A program made the position numbers and the translations under genes. The notes under the pieces are model-generated. The model had not been told where the DNA came from. It saw nothing but the letters and a program-made list of their open reading frames with translations, and searched no databases. Of a stretch of DNA of 64,000 nt, positions 35,993-47,878 are shown piece after piece; position 1 is the first letter of the stretch, and each line of letters starts with the position of its first letter. The DNA comes from Hoplostethus atlanticus (taxonomy: Eukaryota > Chordata > Actinopteri > Trachichthyiformes > Trachichthyidae). The stretch is taken from the NCBI GenBank assembly GCA_034670405.1, contig JAXDDX010000006.1:8530001-8594000 (forward strand), written 5' to 3'.

Positions 35993-36060
35993 CTCCGCGT
36001 CTGGCACAGCGCCGTCAACACTGAAAACACGAACGCTTGCATGTTTGTCATGAAAACCGA
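35993..36060 (-). promoter_or_regulatory. tpmt: tpmt upstream exon: leader or alternative N-terminus
   Basis: An exon-like segment on the minus strand ends with a strong donor GTAAGC at 35,992. It contains an ATG at 36,051 opening MTNMQAFVFSVLTALCQTR, a hydrophobic stretch, leaving in phase 2. Spliced to the first acceptor of the next exon (35,250) this is an out-of-frame upstream ORF that overlaps the tpmt start. Spliced to a second AG seven nucleotides further (exon from 35,242) it fuses in frame and adds 20 residues, giving a 253-residue protein. The 5' end and the promoter (about 36,060-36,130) are not defined by clear motifs. Confidence 0.5.
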
Positions 36061-36130
36061 GGGCTTACCTTTACAATAAACTCAACAACGCACAGCAGCT
36101 TCTGGTATGGGAGGAGCCTGTCGCTGCGCA

Positions 36131-36812
36131 CTGATGCTGCATTCAGGTTACATGGAAAATATTGTACATACGAAGCTCCTACTTAAAAATACCGGCCGGT
36201 GGTCGGCCTAAATACTACTTGGGATAATAAACGTTTGCCCCAGCTTTGAGGTGGTGAATGTTACCAGAAAATGCCATTTATCTTACTTCCATGAGGTAAA
36301 TGCTACGTGGAAACTGTATATTCATTTTAAACAAAACAAACAAATTGAACGCTTTTCATCGCTTAAGTCATTGTGTGATCACGGCTCTCAAAGGACACAG
36401 CTAGCTTTCGTTTGTGGGTGACCCTGCACGTTAGTTTTGCTGTATAACATGAACTCAAAGAGTGTTCAGAAAACTTCAAACATTAAAATCTCCAAGTCGC
36501 TACTTTTAAAGGTCAAGCAGATTGGAGTGTTAGTTATACAAACATTTCTCGGAGGCAGCAATGATCTCACTGGTTTAGTTAAACCTCAATGGGCGGAGCC
36601 AAATTACCACATTTCTTCTGGGTAAGTAATAATAGGCTGATGCCCTATTTCTGCCTCCAGAGCAGCTCTGCCTCCGAGAAACTTCAACGGTCAGGATGTT
36701 CTCTCGGTGATTCCCATATGACTTTGAATGCAGCACGAGCCCAATGAGCTTTAATAATGCTGCCACGCTAAGATTTTCGAAGTGCCAGCAGTCTTGAAAC
36801 CATCTACCAGTT
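36131..36812. other. intergenic upstream of tpmt
   Basis: Unique sequence without a recognisable coding exon. It may include tpmt upstream regulatory sequence. Confidence 0.4.
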
Positions 36813-36820
36813 ATTCAGTG

Positions 36821-37083
36821 CAGTGGTACCCAAAGTGGGGGGACCACCAGGGGTGCTTGAAAGGGCCCCAAACAAAATGACGGCTAGTTTAAATTCGCTT
36901 TCATTTCACTCATTTCACTTTCAGACTACAAGGGTGTCTGTGTTGGTCTCCCCACTGTCACCCCACCTACAGTCTAGAGTTAAATCATGACTAACTAGCT
37001 AAAATCTTCTCAGATGAGGCTGCTTGGGACACAGTCTTATTAAACTGTGGTCCTTGATATGAGAAAAATATTGGGAACCCCTG
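36821..37083. mobile_element. short non-autonomous hAT-like element with 8-bp target duplication
   Basis: It begins CAGTGGTACCCAA and ends TTGGGAACCCCTG, imperfect terminal inverted repeats (11 of 13 positions match after reversal). It is flanked by ATTCAGTG (36813-36820) and ATTTAGTG (37084-37091), an 8-bp duplication with one mismatch. Inverted termini of CAGNGGTNCCCAA type plus 8-bp duplications are the hAT signature. There is no transposase. Confidence 0.7.
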
Positions 37084-37091
37084 ATTTAGTG

Positions 37092-37977
37092 AAAGAAATA
37101 GTTTAAAAATCGTTTAATTGGGATGCTTTAGCGCACCACCACAATCAAGCTGGCAGATTTTTTTTACCTCAATACCTTAAAGATGACCAGTGTCGTATTA
37201 AGATCATCAACATAGATCAATGCTTTGCCTTTTAGGTGAAATCATGAAATCAAAACTAGGCCAGAAGAGAATTATTATTATTGTTATTACCAATCTTTTT
37301 TATTGTAACTGTTTCATAATATATGGCCTCGGGAACAGGGTATCTTCATTTTGTAGCAATGGGCATTAGAGCATTTATGGCATTTTAATCCTTATACATT
37401 CTGTTATCATTTTTTGTGAAAGCATCCTGAAACCACATTCAGACTGCGACAGATGTCCTTAATCCTCAGAAAGCCTCCACACTGTTGCTCAGTGAAGTCC
37501 CGCCTGCCCAGCCAGCCTTCTGTCCACACTTGGTTTCACTTGGTTTAGCGCAGCGCCAGATCCAGGAGAGAGATATTCAGTGGTGAGCTCAGTCCAAAGA
37601 AGTCCAATCAGAAAAAGGAGGGAAAGGAAGAAGGGGGAAACTCGTTTTGGACACAGAGCGGCGCAAGAGTCTCGGGAATGACGATTTCACTGTGAAATAA
37701 GGAACACTTGTGCCACCCAGCTCTATTTCCCGTGATATAAGGTTGTACCCCTTAAACGTTCAATTAAACCCATTCGGTATCTAGTCGCATTGCTTTTGGA
37801 AGACATTTACAGCCAGTTCTTTTACATTAAGTTATTATAAGTCTATGATAGGCTATCACAAAAAATATTTCATCTTTTGATGGCGATGGACGCCATAAGT
37901 TCACCACGATAAAGGCCCGCTACATTTCCTTTGTTCATGGATGGTTTATTAATTCTAAATCTCTGAATACTCTAGTA
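37092..37977. other. intergenic between hAT-like copies
   Basis: AT-rich unique DNA. A slightly more GC-rich stretch at 37,490-37,740 holds a CCAAT motif. No exon recognised. Confidence 0.4.
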
Positions 37978-38275
37978 CATTGGTTCTCAAAGTAGGGTCC
38001 GGGGACCTCCAGCGGTCCTTGTTGGGGTTCCAGAGGATTCCCAGCAAAATGAGGAATAGTTAAATTTAAACTATTATTTAATTCACTAGAAATGATCGCA
38101 ATTATAGAATGTAGAATCCTCTCTAACCATTATCTCCCCACGCTATCTTCCCAGACATACAAGTCTATACTAATAAACAACAATACAAAAACGTCCCATA
38201 TGGGCGTCTCTGGGACTAAATCTTATCAAATGGTGGTCCGCGGCCTATTTGGGGGTCCGTGACATAGAAATATTG
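37978..38275. mobile_element. second, 3'-degraded hAT-like copy
   Basis: It starts CATTGGTTCTCAAAGTAGGGT, resembling the terminus of the element at 36,821, and ends in a GTGGTCCGCGG...GGGTCCGTGACA block with the same internal theme of a 'wrong side counted' G-rich palindromic border. The 3' inverted terminus is not recognisable and no duplication is visible, so it is older or truncated. Confidence 0.45.
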
Positions 38276-38309
38276 GATAAACCAAGAAGCAGACGGCTAC
38301 ATTTCCAGC

Positions 38310-38720
38310 CACATTGGGCGATATGACTGTCTTTCACGTCGGCGCAAGTCTTGTGCGTAATTCGGTGTTTCTAAAACGCTCCAGTTGCGCCGCGCCGCTA
38401 CCCAGATGTGCGTGTTTTTCTTTACGGTGCGACGAAAGCGTAGAGGAACCTCCTGAGCCAATCACAAACGCCGGGGGCGGGTCGTGTGTGGACTGTTGTG
38501 GATAAGGCAAATGGACAATTTAACGCGAACATTTATCATTCATATCCCGACGGGGTAACCTTTGCATTCACGCTGAATTGATTCGCAAATGCCCGGCCGT
38601 GGTGTGAAAAGGAAATTGCCAGAGAGGGGAAGAGCGCGGTTCGCCACCCGGTAAGGGCGAGCTCTGTGTCGGGGAGAAGGCAGGCGGGGCGCAGGGGTGA
38701 TCGTGCTGGGTGCTCTCTGT
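38310..38720. promoter_or_regulatory. CpG-rich block with CCAAT and GC box
   Basis: A local rise in CpG, with CCAAT at 38458-38462 and a GC box GGGGGCGGG at 38473-38481 some 15 bp apart. This is a plausible promoter or CpG island in otherwise AT-rich DNA. No adjacent coding exon is visible, so it might serve an untranslated first exon. Confidence 0.3.
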
Positions 38721-39419
38721 CGTCTATGTATAGAGGCTGTGTTCATTGTTGATGTATGTGGGCAATTATTGAATGGGCCTTTGCTTCAGTGGAGATTGTA
38801 AATGTAATTGTCTGAAATCACAGGGTATATATGGTGTATTTCTGTCTGGACAGGATAGGCTCACATCGTACCCTAAACGTGTCCAAAGGCTTTGTGGATA
38901 AGTCACTATTGTATATTCTAATAGATACAATTGATATGTTACCAGGACCCTCGTCCATTGCCACATTGTAACAGCACGGGCTGGGATTGTAAATGTAGTA
39001 TGGCTCTGTAAAGTGCCTGCATCCACGTTATCGCTCTCTCACTTCTCCTTATGTATTGTTTGCATGCGGCGCTTAGCAGCGCACCTTTGTCACTCCCGCT
39101 GCTCACATGTTGAGGTGGGGATCACTTGTCTTGGAAGCCCTTACGAATTTCGATCTATAGTAACCCTGTCATACATTTTAGGGTATTATACAAATATCAC
39201 AAGTCTCTAGGAATATTATAGTAATGAAATAGGAGATACAATACTACAAATGCAATAAGGGCGCTATACACTCACTGAACTTACAGGTACTGTATACGAT
39301 GCATATAATGAGAGTTGCATGAACGGGAGGTGTAGGGTAGAAACGAGCCCTAAATATCGGTACGGAGAGTGGGAGAGCTGGGAAACTGGAAAGGCAGACA
39401 TGAAGGGGCGGAGGGACTC
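38721..39419. other. intergenic, no gene seen
   Basis: Unique DNA with no microsatellite of note and no supported exon. Confidence 0.35.
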
Positions 39420-39748
39420 TGCCGCGAGATTATTTTTATGGATGCGACCGGACAGCGCGTGTGTTTGCGCTCTGTCAGCCTTGTAACTTAATCATATCAT
39501 AGGGCTCGTAAATCTGGAGGAGAGGGGGCGTGTGAGGAGGAGAAGTGGATTTCTTGAGCCACCACTACAGCCGGTCATTGACTGAGTAAGCTCTAACAGA
39601 GCCGCTACAGCAGGACGCTCAACAGTTCAGTGCGCAACTGTACTGATTTGGCTTCAGGGGGACTGAATGGGCTGAACCTCCCCAGCCAACTCAGAAGTGG
39701 ATGAACCTGCTACTGCCACTTCCAAGGGATCTCGTTATTCCGTGACAG
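39420..39748 (+). other. candidate untranslated first exon (plus strand)
   Basis: A GC-richer stretch ends with the strong donor CGTGACAG followed by GTAGGC at 39,749. It contains only very short ORFs (for example one of 14 codons opening MNLLLPLPRDLVIP), as expected of a leader exon. The next strong plus-strand acceptor before a coding exon that I recognise is at 48,911, upstream of ext1. The assignment to ext1 is therefore a guess, and the 5' limit is arbitrary. Confidence 0.3.
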
Positions 39749-40199
39749 GTAGGCTGAATAGGTAGTATGTGAGACCGCTACAGGTTATTGAGACTGAGTA
39801 TCGTTTCTACAGCTGTGTTACATAGCCTTATGTCTGATGCATTTATATGAATCAATGGTGTACAGTATATGGCATTGTTAAATTGTTAATGTTATGTTAG
39901 TTAATTGTGTTGTCCCTAGGCCTAGTCTAACCCACAACTATACACTGAGCTTTGGAAATATCCTTGGCCCATGTTGAGGTTTTTTGGCAGATGCCTCTGC
40001 TTCTGCTGCTGGACAGACGGGCTGAGGATTGTACATTACTCTGCCACCATCCAAGAATATTAAATAATGTTGCAACCAATTCAGCTGTCAAGATGTTTCT
40101 GGTTGCAAACAAAATAGGCCATGACATCAAAAGTAGAATAACTTGAATCGCTAAGTACAATAACTGTGAAGGAAATTGCCTCGGTAACATTTGTGCACA

Positions 40200-42260
40200 G
40201 ACATATTGACAAGTCATAGAGTTTCACATCACATACTGGCAAACAGTACACAGACAATAGGACTATCAAAATTTAGAGTACTATTCTCAAACAGATGCCT
40301 ATGTCTAGCTGGTCCTACAATCAGCATCTCAGTTTTGTTGGCATTAAGAAGTAGGAAGTTTAGCGACATCCAACATTTGACCTCCGATAGGCAGGCCTCT
40401 AGTTTTTGAAATTGGGTGTTATCGGTTGGTTTAATGGGTATGTAAATTTGAGTGTCATCCGCGTAACAGTGGAAGTTAATGCTGAAATTGTGAATGATGT
40501 CACCTGAGTGGTAACATGTAGATAGAGAATAATAGTGGGCCTAGGACAGAGCCTTGTGGCACACCAAAGTCCACATTGCAACACTCTTAGGTCATGTTAT
40601 TGTAAAGGACGCGGTGTGATCTATCAAGTATGTAAGACCTAAACCAAGAAAGTCCTGATCCCCGGATACCAATATCATTTTCAAGACTATTCAAGAGTAT
40701 CGTATGATCAATCGTATCGAAGGCTGCACTCAGGTCAAGTAGCAATAGTGCTGAGGTTGAGTTGGAGTCAATAGCTAACAGGAGATCGTTGACCACTCTT
40801 GGGAGTGCAGTTTCGGTGGAATGGAAAGATCTAAAGCCAGATTAAAAGGGATCAAATAGGTTGTTTTTTGACAAGAAATCCGTAAGTTGTTGTACAGTTT
40901 GTTTATTTTGGATAGGAACGGCAGATTTGAGATTGGTCTGTAGTTCTGAAGTACTTAATGATCAAGGTTTGTTTTTTCAATAATGGCATGATTACAGTCG
41001 TTTTAAGGTGATGGTGTCTAAGGAAAGTGAATCAAACTGTGAAAAAAACAAGAAACACCTTTTCAGGGGTGAGACGGCACCAGGAGTGGAGAGTATACTG
41101 GTGATCTCATCTCTAATTAGCGTTATTTTCTGAGTAAAGAAGGAGATGAAGTCATTAGCAGAAAATGGAGAGCTATCAGAGGGGGAGGGATTTCTTGTTA
41201 GTTTAGCGACAGTGTGAAATAGAGACTTCGGGTTGTTTTTCTTTGCACTGATTAACCTAGAGAAGTGTGCAGTTTTGGCTGATGAGAGTGTGTGTTTATA
41301 ATTTAGCAGGCTATCATTCCAGGCAAGCCGGAAGACTTTGGTCAGAGTTTGGTTTGGTTTGAAGAGTTTGGTCAATCGCCATTTACGCTCTAATTTTCTA
41401 CAGGCTTGTTTAAGTGCTAATTTCCTAGCGCTGTGTTTTCTTGTGACTAACGGGGCGATTGAATTGAGTGCGTTGATAAGGGTAGAGTTTAGTTCGTTGG
41501 TGAAATTGTCGAGTGAGCCAACATGAGCAGAGAGTCGTGCGAGAAAACCGGGCAGTTTTTCAGAAAGTAACGAGGCCGTGCAAGCATTAATACGATGGCT
41601 GATATATGGATCATCACGCTTTTTGCGTGGGCAGATCAATTCGATCTCAAATTTAATGAGACAGTGATCAGATAAGGTGGGTACATAAGAGGAGACCATT
41701 AAAGCAGATACAGGAATGCCACGGGCCAAAACCAGGTCGAGGGTGTTGCCGTCATGGCGGGTTGGTTCATGAACAAATTGAGTGAGGCCACAAGTATCAA
41801 TAAGATCTAGGAAGGCCTTACTGAGAGGATCAGTGGAGTCATTCAGGTGAATGTTAAAATCGATCACCGATGATGAGAATATTATCAGCTCGGGTCACTA
41901 AATCCAAGATGAAATTGGAGAATGAATAGGGCCCAGGTGGGCGATAAAGTACTGCTAAATAAAATGACTCTTAGCTGTAGGGTGAAGAATAAGGACTTTG
42001 AAAGGATGTAAATTTGTTGTTAGTGTTGGGATTAAGATCAAGGATAGGGTTAAATATCAAGGCAACAGCCCCACCTTTTTTCGTCTCCCGGGCAACCTGA
42101 GAACTAAGATAGGTTGGAGGAGAGGCTTCAATAAGAGCTCATGCAAGAGCAAAAACGTACCTGCTTTCACATCACTACTGAGGGCTTCACATATTAATGA
42201 ATCTGAAAGAAACACACAAAACTGCCAGGGATTATCATAGCAATTAATTACAACTCTCTT
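40200..42260 (-). mobile_element. decayed L2/CR1-like non-LTR retrotransposon (endonuclease and reverse transcriptase)
   Basis: Reading from high to low coordinates on the minus strand: an endonuclease part with VALIFNPILDLNPNTNNKF (frame 42.05 kb), VLYRPPGPYS and IIGDFNIHLND (about 41.85 kb), LVLARG and SDHCLIKFE (about 41.65-41.75 kb); a linker with a 291-codon open stretch (41867-40992); then reverse transcriptase blocks [17 protein letters not shown] (about 40.70 kb), GxxxGSVLGP (about 40.55 kb) and YADDTQIYIPI (about 40.45 kb). Frameshifts and stops separate the blocks, so the copy is dead. The GDFNIH-type endonuclease and FDTIDH/YADDTQ motifs place it in the L2/CR1 group common in fish. 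The 5' end is truncated, and the 3' limit near 40.2 kb is approximate. Confidence 0.87.
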
Positions 42261-44201
42261 GTTATGTTTCATGAAAATAGACTCGCGATTTCAGTGATCC
42301 CAAATGAAGTGCTGTCATTACCTTGAATGTGTAGAAGAGGCACTCTGGGGAGGGTGGATGCACAAGCTGTACACAGATTTCATCTGCTTTATGAAATTAC
42401 TTCACTGTAATGGCAACCCCCCCCCCAATCTTAATGGGATTTTACATTTACTGTATGAGGATTCTGTAACACCCACCCTGGTCATTAAGAGAAGCACAAA
42501 TCCTGTCTTACTAAGGCAAGGTAGTAGACAAATACTATTTACATTGCATTACATCCACGATGACGACTCTCATCAGAGGGATTGAGAATATAAATGTGTG
42601 ACCTCTAAAAGATGCTATCCCTCTTGGGACTTTGTGCTTAGTGTATAATATCATCATCTATCTGTAGAATAGATGATGGCATGAAGCAAGAATACATAAA
42701 CATATAAAAATAGTAAATATAATATATAATCCTGATACATATACTGTATAATATACACATATCCACATAATACATCTATATACATGTTATAAATAACATA
42801 AAATAGAAGAAAAAACTATTATTATTCTCCTCACACATTTTTCTCTTACAAGATCCTAAAGTTCTGCAAGGGATGTTCAACCTACAGTACTGGAAAGACA
42901 CACATCAGGGACTAATTGAACCCCATTTAGAATATGCCCCTTCCTCCTCATCCTCAGGGTCGTACATCTTCCCTGCGTTGTCAAGGTTAGAATAGTCATC
43001 GGCCGATCTGATCTGGGTACTGCGATAGGAACATCTCCCGCCCCAAAGCCCCCCGAAGATAAGATGAGTTGCAGGTAGTGAGCAGCACCGGCTAATCAGG
43101 CAGATGGGTTTAGCTACATGTTTTTTTTGCTGTGTGTGTGTGTTGTCAGGTGCACCGCCAGCCAAACACAATGCGCAGTGTACTCGCTTGTACCTGCGTC
43201 CTAGGCGGGCTCGTTCACTCTATATGCTCGGAGCTGTGTGGCAGCGCAAGGCCGTCGTCCTGGTGTGCTGTAGCCACGGCCACACTATTTCTGTCAGCGT
43301 GTTCTTGTGACTGTAAACAGCCCTGCCAAATTCAGAGAGCCCGGCTAGAAATCCCTAATAATTGTTCCTACCCATCTTGTTCATTCTGTTAATTAGCCCT
43401 TGTGGCGTTGGAGTGCAGCATATTGTTGAGACATAATTAATCAACCCGGCTTGTAATTACGCCGCGTTTGGAAATGGGTGCACGGTCGGGGAGGCTGGGT
43501 TGCGTTACAGGGCATTCAGCTGGAGGTAAACATCTTATTAACCGTGTCGGAGCTCCCCTCTCTACCCACGCATGGCAACCGCGGGTTTTTATTAAGGAGG
43601 AGAAAAACCGCGCTGTTATCCCTTATTATGAAAACGGTGTTGTAAAAGCACCAGCGCTTGATTAAGTTTACGGCCGTTATGGTTCTCGAGACGGTCGAGC
43701 TAATGGAAAAAAAACTCTCCCAGTAGCGCGGGTGTGTAGACGGCGAAGGAGAGATTATAAAAAAGTAAGAAGCCGTTTGTTCACCCATGGATCAAAATGG
43801 ACACGTGTGCTTGTGCGTGCGTACAGATGTATACATATGGTGTGTGGGTTGTTTGTGTACGCGACGCCTCAATTACAAAGGGCAGCTAGTGGGTGACAAT
43901 GGAAAATAGAACAAATCACAGCAGCGTGGATGGCGTCCAGGCCGTGAGCCTTTAATGCAATGCGCTGCCAGGGGTGCTTAGGCTGCCCCTATTTTCACCA
44001 CAGCAGGGTTTTCCTTTGGATCGCTGCAAACTGATACGACTACAGACAAACACAGACAAACCGCCACTGCAACCTCAGTCAGTCGCTCAGGTTGTACAAA
44101 TTCAAGGAAGAGATACACAAAGTGCACCTCTGCAAGTTATGTAGGATTGACTAGCATGCGTCCATAAACACATTCCTGGCCTTCCTGTTCCCCCCCCACC
44201 A

Positions 44202-44202
<1 letters not shown>

Positions 44203-44240
<38 letters not shown>
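44203..44240. repeat. (CA)n microsatellite
   Basis: About 19 CA units following a C8 run. Confidence 0.95.
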
Positions 44241-44243
<3 letters not shown>

Positions 44244-45112
44244 AGAGCATAATGCGGCTGTCGTCTGGTCCCTGGTCACATCGTCACGTCTCCCTGGCCC
44301 GTAATGACAGAGTCCGGGGTTTAATTTTAGCCCCGACCGAGCCTCTCGCCTCACCGCAAGATTTGTGTGTTTTCTTCAGAACACTTCATTTCACCGGACT
44401 AATATATGTCGCCAGCTTTAGGCCAGCAAAAACACACAAGCCAGATGTGTGTTTAAGTATAGTATAGACGCACACGCTCGCACACACACACACACACTTG
44501 TGCAAACAATCTCGCAAAACCACACACAAAAACACACCGAAACACCGGCTGCCGCTGAGAACTCATGGCATGAATCATCCCATCCCCACAGTGTAGTCAC
44601 CCAGGCTTTGTGTCAGTGTGTATGGTGGCTTTCTATCATTCAGGTAGACAGACTCTTTCCCAGGCTAACCAAATCAGCTGGGGGAGGAATGGGGGAGATT
44701 TATTTTTCGCCAGCCATTTGGACCCCATCCAGTGTCAGTTTACAACCTGCTTTATGTCACTACCCGTATCATTTCAGACATAACAACACCGCTGCCACTT
44801 CTCTCGCCGCAGAGATGCTCTCCTCTACCCAGAGAGCGGTTTAGATTTCATTTTAAGAGTTTACAGGGTCAAGAAAATCATAAACTGAACCAACAAGGTG
44901 AAGCTACTCTGTGCCCAGAAAGCAGGATGCTCTTTTAAAAGAAATTATCACATTGATGGAAAGAAAAGAAAAGAAAATGACACGCCGTCGTCGCTTTTAG
45001 CTCATTTTCTATCAACCCCCGTGTACGAACGCCGTCCGAGGGAGACGGACGACACGAGGAATTTCAGTTTCATTTCCCTGAGTGACTGGGGAAGGGTTGT
45101 CTTGTGGGGGAA

Positions 45113-45138
45113 CAGCAGCAGCAGCAGCAGCAGCAGGC
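45113..45138. repeat. (CAG)8 trinucleotide repeat
   Basis: Eight CAG units and a partial one in purine-rich DNA 3.8 kb upstream of the ext1 leader CAG repeat; not in a supported exon. Confidence 0.9.
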
Positions 45139-45349
45139 AGAAACAGTTGAAGGAAACCCTCAAGGCCCTCGGAGAGGAAGAGGAGGAGATGGGGGGGGGA
45201 GGAGGACTCGGTGCGGGCGTCCAGCTGTCACCCTTGCTATGTAGTTATATCATAATGTTTTCTCCTCAGTCCTTCCCTTCAGTAGGAAATCTAGGAAGGA
45301 TAGAAGCTCAGAAGCACACATTCTTTCTTCCCGTGTGTTTTTGAGGATT

Positions 45350-45384
<35 letters not shown>

Positions 45385-46192
45385 AGAAGACAGTTGCGAC
45401 CCAGAGGTACTCCTTCGCCACGAGGTTATGAAACACAGTGTAGAAAAGCTGGTTTATCCTGCTACTTCTGATCCACCTGCTGCTTTGTGTTAGCTGATAT
45501 TAAAGCAGTGTGCATTATTCCATTATTTCTTCCCAGAAGTCTTTGCAGTGTTGACATACATTGCTTGCTCACTACACCCTAATTGAACCTCGCTAGAAGT
45601 TGCACGTTTTCTTTGCACTCAAGGCAAATAGATGATCAAAAGAATTGTTGGTCTGCTCGGGTTTATTCCTCGTGTCTGTGATTAAGTGTTGTTTGCCCTC
45701 CTCTCTGTCCTCCCTTTTGAGGAGGCGTAATTGAAAAAGGAAAACAGGATGGGAATGGTATTGTTTTCAACTAACAGCTGCCCCCCCCCCAGCCCGCTGA
45801 GGTAATCAGCAAAAGGATTGACGATTTGAAAGGGAGGGGAGAAATATGGAAGGCCGGAGGAGAAAGAATTTGAAGGATGAAGGAAGGTAGAATGGGAAAG
45901 AAAAGAAGGAATGAAGGAAGGATAGGTAGAATTGAAGGGCTCTTTATCCTGCTCTTACCTTTCCCTGAACCCTGTCCTTCCTACTCCAGGCTCCTCTAGT
46001 CGGTGACCCCTGTGGTCTTCTCCAGTGCTAGTCACTCGGCAATAATGATCCATCATTGATCCATGGCAGAGGGACTTCTTTCACTACCTGCAGCTAGTGT
46101 GTGTGTGTGTGTGTGTGCGTGCGTGCGTGCGCGTGATTTACACACTTGCTCGCACTTGTGTGTGTTCATGTGTGTGTTCAAGTGCATATACC

Positions 46193-46224
<32 letters not shown>

Positions 46225-47332
46225 AGCTGATTTGCAGCTCCAAGGATGTTGCTAGGCCCGGTCAGGCCCAGACATGCCCCAGAGTTTCACTGGCCTACAT
46301 TCATCATTAATGCTCCTTCACAGTGCTAATGGCCACGAGCTGCTTAATGCCATCCTCTGCCGTAGTACAGTTGGCATAACACACTATAATAGACGGGATG
46401 GCTTCTGCACACCTGAGGCTGTAATGCACGGGCAAACATTTTGAGGCGATGGATAATTGTGGGTTGGTTATAAAAAATAGTGGTTTTGTGCCGTTAGCCT
46501 CACAGCCAATAACACTATCCCATCCATTCCCATCCATGTTGAAATCAGCGATGCCTCATTGTATCAAAAATTTGCCATTGTATCATTTTTAAATCAAATT
46601 CCCACTCTGAGCTGCTGTGATCTCGAGTGAGAGGCTTTTAAGGAATGAAATGGTGTCTCAGTGTGAAACAAATCAGTATAAGTTAGGCATGGAGATGCTG
46701 CTGTTGTCGTCGCAACAGCAATGGAGAGACCTCAGCACACTCTGATCAATGTCAATATTGATGGTTGACTCAGTGGACTGCTATTTTTGCAGCGGACCAC
46801 TGAGGGTTGCTCGATAGAAGAAGGACACGAGGAATGAAATGGCTTTGCATCAGATGTTGGATAAGGAAACGGAATGAATTCTTCATGCCCATCATCATTA
46901 CCACCGTCATAATGATATCCTTCATCACTTTTCTATTACACCTTGCCGCAATCACTATAAATTATCCCCAAAACCACAAATCACCAGGGACAGAGCAGGT
47001 ACTGATCTCTCGCTGGAGTGTATCCCGAGGAAGATTGAGTTCTAGCTCGGCGGTGTCAGGCGGCAGCAGGGGATATAAAGCATGAAAGAAATAAAGAAAG
47101 GAAAATCAATGTCTTAACTAAAGGAGTGAATGAATTATTGATGAGGGGTATGTAATGGGATCCCAAGTGTCTATTTCTCCACAACTTCTGCTTGCTGCTC
47201 ACGGTGCTACAGTTGCAGCCAGAAGAGGAGGGGCGGCTGCCAGAAACCACCCACCAACCTCTCCATAGGCAGATTAGCTAACCTGAATTGTCTGGGCTTT
47301 ATGTGGCTCACGCTAGAGGCTGTGGCGTTCAT

Positions 47333-47334
<2 letters not shown>

Positions 47335-47374
<40 letters not shown>
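47335..47374. repeat. (CA)n microsatellite
   Basis: About 20 CA units. Confidence 0.95.
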
Positions 47375-47377
<3 letters not shown>

Positions 47378-47847
47378 CGCCCACATCCTCAGACCTCGCT
47401 GTCACACCCCAAACCACATTGTCAAGTACATGCACATACAGGACACGTTCAAGAACACACACCCAAATACACTGCATCCTCTGTCACTGTTTATCTCATG
47501 TATCTGTCTATATAAAGACAGAAGCGTACAGACTGAGCATCCATTGGCCCCCCACACTCACACAAGTCACCTTGCATTCACTCGTATATGTGGAGCACCT
47601 TCACATGCAACTCACAGTCATGCATGTGCAACACCGCATTGGATTGGAGTCGTTTCAGCAGCTCGATTCAAACACGAAACCACATCTTCCCTCTCCGTTT
47701 AAGATGGAGAAATCAAGACAGCGCATTGTTTACCCACATCACCTGTGTTGGCATTTTCTTAGCGAAAGCCGAGAAGGTGGGCATCCATTCTGCTTGGCTG
47801 GAGAAGCGGTAGAAGCGAGGAATGTGAATGAAAGGTAGAAAGACAGG

Positions 47848-47878
<31 letters not shown>

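Noticed and set aside
35822-36007. 61-codon minus-strand frame through the tpmt upstream exon donor
   Set aside because: It reads through a strong GTAAGC donor into intron sequence and shows no TPMT motifs.
39927-40217. Minus-strand frame as 3' continuation of the LINE
   Set aside because: No convincing C-terminal reverse transcriptase motif was recognised, so the element was ended near 40.2 kb.
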